Part shown: one piece after another, positions 24,675-35,386 of the stretch | Layout: each line of letters starts with the position of its first letter | Numbering within the stretch: the first letter of the stretch is position 1 | Source of the DNA: Theocolax elegans | Lineage: Eukaryota; Arthropoda; Insecta; Hymenoptera; Cerocephalidae | DNA: 64,000 nucleotides | Reading direction: 5' to 3' | NCBI GenBank assembly: GCA_026168455.1 | Contig: JANSJX010000008.1 | Location: 1,516,001-1,580,000 of the forward strand | Made by a program: the position numbers and the translations under genes | Notes under the pieces: generated by a model | The model's database searches: none | What the model saw: only the letters and a program-made list of their open reading frames with translations | What the model was told of the DNA's origin: nothing

Positions 24675-25045
24675 AGGATGTCGGACTCAGAAAATGGTAA
24701 TTTTAATACTTTTTTATAGACAAAAGAATACATTTTTGTAAAAATCCTGAACGCCATGCCCTTAGGCATGTTTTAAACAGTATATTCAAATTATTTCAGA
24801 TTTTTAAATTTGTAATTTAATTATGATTTTTGCGTTGAAAATTCATGTCTTTTTAGATCAATAATTACCGATCGTAAATTGTTTATTTAAATACTATTAA
24901 CTAATTTATTTTTTGTTATAAAAATCAAAACGCCATGCCCTCGCTTTTGTTTTAAACTACCCAAATGAATTTTGTTCAGATTTTTAATTCAATATTTCCA
25001 ACATGTTTCTTATATTGAAAGGTGTAGATCCCTGTAACAATATCT
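24675..25045 (-). repeat. Tandem-unit interspersed repeat, copy B (inverted to copy A)
   Basis: The reverse complement of this segment follows copy A (about 2010-2385) through the GGGCATAATG, GATCAATAATTACCG-type and TGAGTCCGAC landmarks. Confidence 0.75.
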
Positions 25046-26760
25046 ATATTTTGCTTTTTTTTTTAAATTATTCTATGATATTTACTTCGCAAGTTCTGTA
25101 TGGTTAAACACTAGATAAAATATACATATTTAAATGGAAAATGCGCAAATGATCCTAAATTTATGGACGGTACTGTATATTACGATTAAATAATGGGGAT
25201 CAATATTAAGTTTTGTGTGTCAATGCTAAGGTATCATCAAAAATTGGTCTTAGCTATAATCTGAAATTGAGTACAATATTGAACGCGGCGTACAAAATTG
25301 CTAGATCATCGTAGTTTCGTGGGTATATTTTATATATGCCTCGCGTAGAAAAAATTTCATGTGAAAATCATGGCAAAATTTTAACAAAATCGTGGCTAAT
25401 AAGTATAATCCATGATTTTGCAACAAAAATTATATAAAATTTGTTACAACGGTTTTATTTTATACTAATCAAATCAACTCAATGTAATTAGTTGTAAGTG
25501 TATGTAAATACAGAAAAGTAAAATAACTGCAATTCGTGTGTAATTTCAAAGTAAAAAATTTTTGTATACGTAAGCGCATTTACTTTTCGTTTTGCGTAAA
25601 ATACACATTCAATAATCCTCGTAAAAATATTGGAAATGTATATCCTGGCAAAAATGTTCATCAGTGTTTTAGTCAATTTAAAGGAAAAAAATTTGTAATC
25701 GTTTATACATTATAATGAAATTAAAAAAGTAGGAAATGTCGTCTCTCGGAGTAGAGAAATGAGAATTATTTGTATGAAAGTTTAAATAATTTTGTATTGC
25801 AGAAACCTACGTGAAATTTTTTATTATTATACAAATTTTTAATTAAGATATATACAAACTAAGTTTTTTCTATTTGCATGATCTTACTAAACTCTTATAA
25901 TTCTTACTTACAGTAGAGAACTCAAAATTCACCTACCGCAACATTCCAAAGAAGCTGACGGACTAAATGACCTCAAACTAAGAAATATATCAGTTATGGT
26001 ACGATTATAAAAATAAAAAGTATCACCAATCATATGTTAAAATTATTAAAAAATTAATAAAAAATAATCACCAAGATGTTTATAAAAATTTTTCTAGTAG
26101 AATTTAGGTGTACTACTTAATTACTTGATAACTAGATTTAAAATTTGGAATCTAAGAAAAATCATTTCACCAACTATAGTAAGAATTCTGTAACAAGCTT
26201 TCTTGGTAGTTGATATTAATATACATAAATGTAATAAAAAGACTGTGTAAATAATTTTAAAAATTAATAAAGACAATGTTTCGAATATACATGCAATGAA
26301 TTTTTTAAATAAAAAATGTTAATTACAATATAAAATATTACACACTAGCTCTTTTTCCGAAATTTAGCTATATGTACTGGATTTCTATCATTGTTTACAT
26401 TTTTCGATTGCTATATACCACAGTTGTTAAATGGATTTTACGCGAAATGAAAAGTAAATGCACTTACGTAAATACAAATTTTTTGCTTTAAAATTACACA
26501 CGATCGCAGTTATCTTACTTTACTGTATTTACATATACTTACATTTACAATTAATTTCACTTTATTATATCTTTATAATATACGCCGCAATGTAAATACA
26601 ATTTTGACATACTTTTCGCTATCGGCGACGAATTAACGAGAACGAGTACACACATTCGATTCAGCACAATGTCACTGAGGCTAAATATATAATACACACA
26701 CACGCACACACATACGTATATAATACGTATGTAATATATATATATGCAGATGGGCGTGTG
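25046..26760. other. AT-rich non-coding stretch; short (CA)n
   Basis: No supported gene. A (CA)n/(TA)n cluster lies at about 26693-26745. Confidence 0.5.
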
Positions 26761-27060
26761 TATCGGTGAACGTTGAAGAATGTAACCAAGCGCGAATCCC
26801 TTAACAAAGCATTCATCGAAACATTCCCCGGGTCCGGTCAAAAATACCAAGATGATGAAATAATCCAAGACCGTAGATCTGACCAACAAGACTCATGGGA
26901 ATCCAATACTGTAAGCCCAAGTCTCACCACACGGCATTTGCCGTTGCATAATTTCAAAATACCCCCTCGGCTTTGAAAGCCCTACCGAGTTTCAGGTGCT
27001 TATAACCCGAACATCGAGAAATTGGTGCGTAGACGGAATTGAATGCAAATCTTGTCGTTA
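26761..27060. other. GC-richer patch with exon-like composition, unresolved
   Basis: The plus strand has an open phase from about 26773 to a donor-like AATACT-GTAAGC at 26910, ending in phase 0. The minus strand is also open. There is no pyrimidine-rich acceptor upstream, so I do not call an exon. A phase-0 junction to the exon candidate at 29033 would be possible in principle. Confidence 0.2.
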
Positions 27061-27849
27061 GATACACATAAACCCTGCCGCCGTCTGCGCCGGTGGTAGT
27101 GCATATATACACATATATATATACACGTAGATATGTATATCTATATATAGATGTGGTTGAGAATAATTATTTCAAAGCTTCCAATCCAACAAGAGACTAG
27201 CAATCGCGCGTCATAGTCATACCTTTTGGATTGTGTCTGATGTACACCATTACTCGAATTGCGAGTCGGAGCGACCGACCGAGCGAAGACTTGCGATATT
27301 CTCATTGAGATAATGCACGACTAAGTGAATGATACGAGGTATGGATCTTGATTCAAATCCCTATGTACATCGCGCGCTTGCCTGTGTGTCTGTGTGTAAT
27401 TATATATACAAGTAACCTTCTATGCGAATTCCTTCAACCATGCGGATCGCTTCAACTTGCGGATGTGAAAGAGGTAGTGCTATATATATATATATATATA
27501 TATACATGGGGAGTTTGGGGATAAGTAGCCGGATAAGCAAACAGTTAACCGAGTGACTGATTGATTCGTTGATTGATTAATGCTTGACAGAGGGATAACA
27601 TTATGGGACACTGGGCAAAGGAACGTGATTCCACGATGATGACGATGTTAAACCCAACGAGCACCCTAATTTATGTGTTATTCGATATTCTCGATTTGTA
27701 TAATACTCCTCTTAAATTATACTATTATACTACGTGTTTCAACAATACCACTGTGGAATCTAAATCCACAATTACCTGTGCAGCGTAAAAATTTCAACGA
27801 ATTAATTTCTCCAACCAATCGTTGCCACTGGATATATACTAAAATTTAG
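27061..27849. other. Non-coding stretch with (TA)n runs
   Basis: Microsatellite TA tracts occur near 27110-27150 and 27480-27505. A 61-codon frame at 27603 is unsupported. Confidence 0.45.
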
Positions 27850-28022
27850 TGTCTCCTTATGCCCAAAACTGGGAAGTTTGACTCAAAATAGATCGATATA
27901 CAGGATCAACCATATTCTTCGAAATTGTAAAGGATTCATTTAACATCAACCAGATATTTCTTCTTTTGAGTCATATATTTAATAAGAATTACCGCTTGAA
28001 TGAAGAAATCATGTTTTTTCAT
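27850..28022. repeat. Inverted-repeat element, copy 2 (inverted relative of 17.4 kb)
   Basis: Its reverse complement matches 17360-17510, including the CTTCGAAATTGTAAAGGATT and GACTCAAAATAGATCGATAT landmarks. Confidence 0.75.
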
Positions 28023-29032
28023 TAAAATCGTTTTGAAACGTTAATTATTCCCACAACGCGCGCTTCGAAATTCAAATATTTTACAAGTTCAAACGTTAAG
28101 ATAACATTTTTTCCTTTTTCGCTTTCCACATAAAAATTGTCGTATATATATATATCCACTTCACCCGCAGTTTTTAACTATACCCTGGAAGAAAAAAATA
28201 CATATTTTTGATAAAATTGAATTATTCAACGTTCCAACTATACAGAGTGACGGCGATCAGCATGAAATGTAATTTACAATTAAATTTAATGTCGAATATT
28301 CGAATTCGAATTCTCATTATAGGAGTAAACAAAATATTACGTGAACCAGACAATTGGAATTTGAAACGAGAAAGGGGGAAGGGGGTAGCGGGGGTGGGGG
28401 GGGGAGGTTGAAGGTTTGTTACGGAGGAATGCTCTATTTAAGCCAACTCTATATTACGTTCGTTTCACCGCTTGTTCATTTCAACTGTAAATGTATCTCT
28501 AACGCCTATCAATTTCCCTATTGCCCGGTAAATTGGCTTTTATTACGCGTCGAGTGTCTCGATGCAAGGATTCACTGTTGTAACCGATACTACGGAATTC
28601 GCGTTAAAAACGTACGCGGGGTGTGACGACGCCTCCGCCGCCGGATATTTTACATTTATCAGTGATCAGTAAATAGGGTGTCTAATTTGTCAAAAAGCTA
28701 CACATTACTACTGTACAGTACTCAGAATTTAATGAAAACTCGCCCGCGCTGAAATAAATTATATATATATATATATATACGTATATGTACGCGTGCGTTT
28801 CACGTGGTTGTTTGAAATTTAATTCGATTCAACTATTTCCACGATTCTAGTTTTTCGTCTCGTTCGTGTATAACGAAATTAACATTTCTTGTTTTTTTTT
28901 TCGTATTGTAATACGTTTCGAGCGAATTAATCAGCCAGTTTTAGCTATACCATCCACCGTTGTTTTATGTAATTAAATATTAAATTTGTATGTTAAGTAC
29001 GTTATTAAATAATTAATATCTGTATTTTCAGG
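28023..29032. other. Non-coding stretch with a G-quadruplex candidate
   Basis: Four long G tracts lie at 28374-28404, and a (TA)n run is at about 28760-28780. The polypyrimidine tract and AG ending at 29032 form an acceptor-like site for the segment that follows. Confidence 0.45.
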
Positions 29033-29098
29033 CCCCTGGTGATATACAACCTGCATTAGTAGCTCAGAGAGAAATTGCAACAGGCATGTTACACTAGA
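29033..29098 (+). CDS. Candidate terminal coding exon of an unidentified gene
   Basis: Directly after a good acceptor-like sequence (TCTGTATTTTCAG), 21 codons read in phase 0 to a TAG at 29096-29098. The peptide ends Q-R-E-I-A-T-G-M-L-H. The 66 bp are clearly GC-richer than the flanking AT-rich DNA, which drops again after the stop and contains an AATAAA about 120 bp downstream, as in a 3' UTR. If real, the gene runs left to right and its earlier exons lie upstream, separated by large introns that I cannot define. I do not recognise the peptide, and a short frame like this can occur by chance. Confidence 0.35.
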
Positions 29099-29389
29099 AA
29101 AGAATATATTATCAAAAATTCGTTCTAAGAATTCAACATAAACAATTTCCTATATTATTACATTTATCATGTTTATATACATATATTGTCTTCATCTAAT
29201 TATAATTTTAAAAGAATTAATAAATTTATTAATAATGTATATACATATATAATATGTCACGAATATTACAGATTTATTTAAAAGAAATACTAAATAATAA
29301 TAATAATAATAGCCCGACTTGTATATATACATTTTATGTACGTTTTTACAAAGCAAATATAACCTACAAAATTAAAATTCAATTACTTG

Positions 29390-29412
29390 TGTGTGTGTGT
29401 GTGTGTGTGTGT
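29390..29412. repeat. (GT)n microsatellite
   Basis: A run of about 11 GT units. Confidence 0.95.
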
Positions 29413-29537
29413 AATATTTGCTATATTTTTAAGTATTACAATATTTATTTTACTTTGATCACTTTTCAATTTTAAATATTTTTCATTTTACTTCAACTGT
29501 GCCATTTTTAAATATGAATAAGAACAGGAAATTTTCT

Positions 29538-29875
29538 ACACTGAAATATAAGTTTAAATAAAAAATTACAACAGTTTCTAGTTTAATAAAGTCGCCGACT
29601 GAAAAACTGAGGAAAATGACTATGCACATGGTTTCTGTATAATAAAAATTAATATAGCTAATAATAAAGTTTACTATATATAATAACTAATTTTAATACT
29701 AACTATAAGTTTTGTAAATTTCTAATATAATCGCTAATAATTGACCACAGTCTGTCTGTGATTTTTGTACTATAGAAAACCTATTGTAATTTTTACAAAA
29801 GATTTTGTAATTAATTCTCGTACAGTTTTGTAACTTTGTACCGAGCTGTTTACACACTGTTAATTTTCTCCGTGA
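29538..29875. mobile_element. MITE of the CACTGAG-end family, copy 1
   Basis: The left end, CACTGAAATATAAG, and the internal ACTGAAAAACTGAGGAAAATGAC are matched by the inverted right-hand block GTCTGTCTGTGATTTTTGTAC and the end TTTCTCCGTG. Related copies lie at 45766-45905 and 58429-58689. Confidence 0.6.
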
Positions 29876-31351
29876 TACCTATTTACGGATTCGCGAAAAA
29901 TGGCGCAGAGTCGTCGGAAACTTCAGTTTCATGATTTTTCTCGCACTATATATGTAGTAAACGTAAAAAAATGCAGTTTATCATATCGTACGTGATGTAA
30001 CTAATTGTTTGAATGTAACTTTTGTGTACACATTTATTGCACATATATCGAAATACGACATTACAATACACAATACTTAAATAAATAATATCTTGGTCGG
30101 TCCAACGATCATAAACGTTATACGATCCGTCGAAACCACGAATAATATTAATCTATAATATTTATTATAAAAAACGTAAAAATTGGATAAAAAAATATTT
30201 AGCTAGATAAAAAGGTATACCTATACGCTTAAGTATATATTTACATTTTTATGAGACTACGGTCTATACGCGGTATATCGAGGAATGTAGACGAATCCTC
30301 GAGAGAAGCTCTAAAAAGAACGGGAAAGGGAGGAGGGTGAAAGTAAGAAAACAAGACGGATTGGTAAATTGATGTGGAGGATGGCTACATAGATGGATGG
30401 ATAAACAGAGAGCTTCAGCGAAAATTCTGTGCGAACATGAAAAATAGGAACAGATCAGAAGTCTTGGGGGTGAGGGGAAAACGAAGAGATATATGAAAAA
30501 TCTGCAGTGAGAAACGAAAGGAAAAATCGTTGACGGATTGGTGGAGGGAGTTTATACGAAAGAAAGAAAGAAAGAGGGAGAAAGAGAGAGATAGAGAGAG
30601 AGAAAATACGATTTCGTTTATTAGTTGTTCTTCATTGGAGGACAAAATGTATTGCCACCCATCAGCGTATATCTCCTTCATTTCGTTTTATGCCTCGATA
30701 AAAAATAATCCGTATTATTAATTTCGGTCATTTGGACGTTTTTTATACTTTCCCTTCTTTTTCGGGTGGAATGTAACAGTGTGTTAATTCCAATTGTTGA
30801 TAAATTTCAGAACGCTTCGATCGATAAAATTAAATAAAACGCGTACCTGAATTAAACGTAATTCTCACACTTTCCCAAAAATTCAACTTTTTTACATTAC
30901 CTTGCAATAGAAAGCTATATCCCATATATACACGAAGTAATAAATAAAAAGAAGAGTATACGACCCTTGAACGATGACTCTATTCAGCTCTCGTTAACGA
31001 ACCCCTCCCCCTTCCCCCCAAAAAAATCGAAATCAACTATGCTACATAAAATGCATACTTTCGCATTTTGTTGAAAAATATAAAAAAAAACGAGAATTGA
31101 GTAAAATGCGGTAGGTATATAACCGTAAAGCTCTTATCATCATGCGAAATCCCATTGAGCTTAAAGTCTCGTGCGTAAAAAATATATTACCGAAAAAGTT
31201 CGCATCACCTTTTTCAATTACCCATTTCGTAATTATTTAACTGAACCTCGGATTTAAAAATCCCGCCGGATACGAAATTATACTCTTTGTTCCGCAAAAA
31301 ATATATACCCGCGAAAGACAGAATCGGAATAATGGGCTACCCGAATAATAC

Positions 31352-31407
<56 letters not shown>

Positions 31408-31637
31408 ACATCATCTCTCGTTATACGGCGCTATTAACGTCTGCCAAAAATGTTAGTGCCGGTACATTGTAAACGCGATTTCGTAATTACCCCGTATTAT
31501 CGAGATAGTATTCTTCATTTATCCAAATACGCACAACGGGTGACCCCGACCAAATTTCCACGCATGCTGTTGGTACACGTAAGATAGTAAAAAAAATTTG
31601 GAAATAACTCGTTCATTTTTTTTTTTTAGAATTTGGC
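29876..31637. other. Non-coding stretch, GA-rich segment and (TA)n
   Basis: The GA-rich sequence at 30.5-30.6 kb and a long (TA)n at 31353-31403 account for the open frames here. No gene is supported. Confidence 0.5.
31353..31403. repeat. (TA)n microsatellite, about 25 units
   Basis: An uninterrupted alternating TA tract, self-complementary and able to extrude as a cruciform. Confidence 0.97.
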
Positions 31638-32206
31638 ATCCCTGGTGGAATCAACAAAAATTTTGTAGCCATTTACTGAGTAGCGTTCTCATGTCAATCT
31701 ATAAACTACCTAGGACGCTTGGTCAGGTCGTGTACAAGAATGAAACGCTTTTTCGAACCTTTTTTGCCCATTTCATAGTTTTCATTCCAATTTATAAACC
31801 TTTTCTGACCATCAAAAATGCTTTTGGAATTTTAAGTAGACTAAGAAAAATTGGTCATTTTAGCTAGGTATAATAGCCATGAACAAGCTCCTAAAAATGA
31901 TTTGGCTCAATTTGAGAGAAAAATGATAAACGTTGAAATATCTTTAAAAGTACTATTTATATAGCGTAAACAATCGTCTGTATCTATTACAAATGGTAAA
32001 ACCGATCAAATTTCACAACACGCTTTAAGTTTTGTTTACAGGATTACCCGAAAAATTGTTTCATATTTGATGAAGGTTATGTCCATCTAAGAAATGGTCA
32101 AGAAAGGTGTGAAAAAGCGTTTCATTTTGAGATAGAACCTGACCAGTTTCACTGGCCATTTCTTAGTTTTAAGCCCATTTTTCATATTTAAAATTCTACT
32201 AGGGAT
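31638..32206. mobile_element. Old TIR element, copy 1 (relative at 42.26 kb)
   Basis: It begins ATCCCTGGTGGAAT and ends ATTCTACTAGGGAT, which are imperfect inverted repeats. Internal landmarks shared in order with the 42.26-kb copy include GTAAACAATCG, AAACCGATC-AATTT and GTGAAAAA-AAGCGTTT. No transposase frame survives. Confidence 0.55.
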
Positions 32207-32209
32207 TCG

Positions 32210-32420
32210 TTTATAATAAAATAATATTACTTCGATATTAACGGTTATTTTTTAACTATTGTAATTTTAGGTTAATAGATAAAGAATGAAATTTAGGTGT
32301 AAAATACTTAACTATATGAAGAAGAAATATTGATTCGCTCATATTTAAGTCATCAGATCTTAACAGTTAACAAACTGTCATTTTGACTCGAATATTCCTT
32401 TCTCTTAGTGTATACAATAT
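32210..32420 (+). repeat. Repeat that shows the empty site of the 60.7-kb TTAA element
   Basis: The segment from TAATAAAATAATATT to TCTTAACAGTT aligns to the two flanks of the element at 60747-61461. Here CTCATATTTAAGTCATC is continuous, whereas at 60.7 kb a 715-bp element interrupts it at TTAA. Confidence 0.7.
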
Positions 32421-34389
32421 ATATATATATATACAAGATATATAACGATATATAACGATAGAGTATACACGTGGGTGAAAATATTTTTTTTGGTATTTTA
32501 CAGTTCACCATTGTTTCGCTTGTATATACAGTTAAAATTGCCATACAGCCTGTTGTCGAAATGTATTAATGACACTAACTTTAATGAACGAGTATTGTTA
32601 AATTTTATTCGGACATCATTATATATACATCGATTGCACATTATTGTTACATTACATGCCTATCGTATTGAATGTTATATAGAATATTCAAATATTAATA
32701 AAATTGCTGTCTTCGATTCGTACCAAATACATACATACGTAAATGTAAATACAAATATATATATATATATATACAGACATTTTTATGCGATTTCTAGTAT
32801 TTAAATATATATGATCAATTATATTTTTATGAAAGTTCTAAAGTTTTACGATATAACCCAATCATAATAATTTATGAAGTTTTGAGGCTGCAGAACGCGT
32901 CAATTCTGCATTCCAGTTTATGTCTATCGTAAATAGCTTGTTTAGTTTGACGTCGTAAAAACTAATACAGCATAAACATTTTTTATATTTTCTAATAACG
33001 GATTGTTATACGGGAATCGTGCAAAATTTCGTTTCACCGAGTACGAAACACTGATTCACTGCATTACCGACTAAGTAAAATACAAATTTACCCGTTGGCG
33101 CGTATTTTTCTTATTCTCGATCGCTTTTCGTGTACCAAAAGTTCGACGTGATAATTCGAACGAGTGGATTCCATTGGATTGCCCACGCCGCGCGACAATT
33201 CACCAGGTCTCCTCGATAATATAAACAGCCGCGGTGAGGTTAAACTCCCGTATAATGTAATATAACACGGGACGTTTTACGAACAAGAAGTTCCACGCGT
33301 GTCCGTATACATATATCTCTATACCTGAGGACATCACTTTCAATATTTTAAAGCGTCGAGCATAAAAGAAACTAGAAAGGAAAGAAGGTGGAGAAAAGAA
33401 AAAAAAATGATATGTCGTCTCTTACGCCAGTCCGTATATATATATTCTAATCTCTTTCTTCCCTCTCTCTCTTTTTTTATATGCACCGGCACGTACAACT
33501 CCCTTTACCCTTCCCGGGTAGCATAGATAAAGTTTCCAAAAGTCATCACGTCGCGTGATTTCTGCATCTCCCATTCCTATGGAGCAGCCCGTATAAGAAT
33601 TCACGAGACGTTGAACTTTACGGCCTCGTAAAAACGTCCCTCTCACGCACGTGCACACACGCACACACACACACGTACACGTTCGAAGTCTGTTGTCGGG
33701 GCGATAATGACGGGCGTAACACGGGAAAGACGAAGGTATGCAGGAGCTTTGTCGTAGTACCACCCCGCGAGCTTCAGATTCGAGATGGCCCGTGCCATTA
33801 TCGCGACGCGCGCCCCGACAGAGAAAAGAGGCCGCGATTGTATATACGCGGTCGTATAATAGCGCGGGTAGACTTTTTAATCGACTTGAAACAATGGAGG
33901 ATAATATCGTCCCGCAATTATTTTATATTTTTATATGTGTGTGCGGGGCATTTCACCTCGACAAAATTTTGAAATGCATCTAACTTTTTAACAAGGTTAC
34001 AACCACCACTTTTTGGTGACAGAGTCCCGCAGGGTTTTTCAATGATAAAGCTGAATTCAAATCCACTTTACCACTAAAATTATACACATTGATAAATAAA
34101 AAAGTTAAAGGACTATGATAATACAATGTATAAAGTAAACAAGTGTGCATTTCATTTTGACAGCTGACGTGGTTTCATCAAAGATTTTTATGGTTTTTAA
34201 TTGTATCGCGCAAAGGTTAATTGTATTGCCTGTTTTTAAATTAAACTTCATCAGTTAAAAACCTTACAAAATAGTAAATAACAAGATCTATAGGTGCATT
34301 AGATTTTGAAGAAAAGATTAGTATATAGTTAAATTTCAATTATACGACAAATGTCAGTTTTTTGACTTTTTGACAATTCTTTGATTTTA
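32421..34389. other. Non-coding stretch left of the BEL element
   Basis: It includes (TA)n at about 32756-32774, a GC-richer CpG-containing segment at 33.1-33.95 kb and (CA)n near 33650-33680. No gene is recognised. Confidence 0.45.
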
Positions 34390-34394
34390 AATAA
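34390..34394. repeat. Target-site duplication, left (AATAA)
   Basis: Identical to 41884-41888 on the other side of the LTR retrotransposon. Five bases is the usual BEL/Pao duplication size. Confidence 0.9.
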
Positions 34395-35303
34395 TGTTTA
34401 CAGATTTATAAACTTAATGAAAAGGTTTGGTGAGGTTTAGTTAGGGATTAAGAAATAAAACAAAACATTTCGCGGTTGAACAGAAAGTAAATTTATTGGG
34501 ACTGGCTAGAAAAAACTCTCCTCGAGAAGGAGAGAAAAAGCCGTGCAATGTCCTTTTCAAAATAATACAAATGCGCTTACAAAAAAACTTAATGCTAGAA
34601 CTTACGCAGGTTTCGCTATAACGGCGGATACCGCCAGAGGAGCGCTCCTTTTGAACGAGATCCCAAAATACTTCTGCGTCCAGAAGCTGGGGCTGAGTAT
34701 GCGTTTGTGCATCTACAGCGAAGAAGAGTCGTTCTCAGACGACGAGTCTAGGCTCACAGAATGCACGGAATCACACGCACAGAAACCGCACGCACAGTGA
34801 AAAAGAGTTAATTGTAGAGTCGTTCTCGGACGAGTCTAAGCTCACACAAGTTACATACACAGAATATCGAAAAATGCCGAACGCGGTATAAAGGCGATGG
34901 ATCTGCGGAACCGAGGTTCGAACTAGACGGACAACAACGACTGAATGTCTCCTCCACGCTCGCATTCTGACGCTATCCCTTTCGCCCTGTGTCATCGTGG
35001 AGGGGAGGATGGGAATCACCCGCTTGCAGGTATGTGCTTTCCGGGGTCTCGAGCTGCGAGAGGAGCCGTCTCCGTCGCGTGGGTTTTCCCAGTAATAACC
35101 CACACGTGTTACGAGTGCAGATGTCTGCATGCAAGTTTCGGACAAGTTCGAGCCGGCTGCGAACAGGGAAAGGAAGGTTTATGAAGGTTGAAACGGTATC
35201 GAGGCCCATCGTCAACGCTAATCGTTAGAAGGACGTAGAGAGCGAGCGAGACAGAAAGAAAAAGAGAAAGAAAAAATGTACCGTTTTGTGTAGTTTACAA
35301 ACA
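34395..35303 (-). repeat. 3' LTR of the BEL/Pao element
   Basis: It has TGTTT...AAACA termini and is 909 bp. It repeats 40975-41883 at an offset of 6580 bp without a difference that I could find. The short open frames inside both LTRs are not believed to be genes. Confidence 0.97.
34492..34497 (-). terminator. Polyadenylation signal AATAAA in the 3' LTR
   Basis: AATAAA on the element's sense strand, about 100 bp before the LTR end. That is where the R/U5 boundary would lie. Confidence 0.5.
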
Positions 35304-35317
35304 TTCCGCCCGCCTTC
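35304..35317 (-). other. Polypurine tract of the BEL/Pao element
   Basis: On the element strand GAAGGCGGGCGGAA abuts the 3' LTR. This is the expected position of the plus-strand DNA primer. Two pyrimidines interrupt the purines. Confidence 0.7.
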
Positions 35318-35386
35318 GTCGGTTAGACGAACATTTCTATACATCGTTCTTTATAACGCTACAACTTAATAACAATTGGACTATTA

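Noticed and set aside
26773..26909. Internal coding exon on the plus strand
   Set aside because: The donor-like end and GC content are suggestive, but the upstream sequence lacks a pyrimidine tract and a good AG, and the opposite strand is equally open.
34543..35228. Several 79-124 codon frames inside both BEL LTRs
   Set aside because: They occur in opposite strands and overlapping phases of a GC-richer LTR. They are duplicated only because the LTR is.
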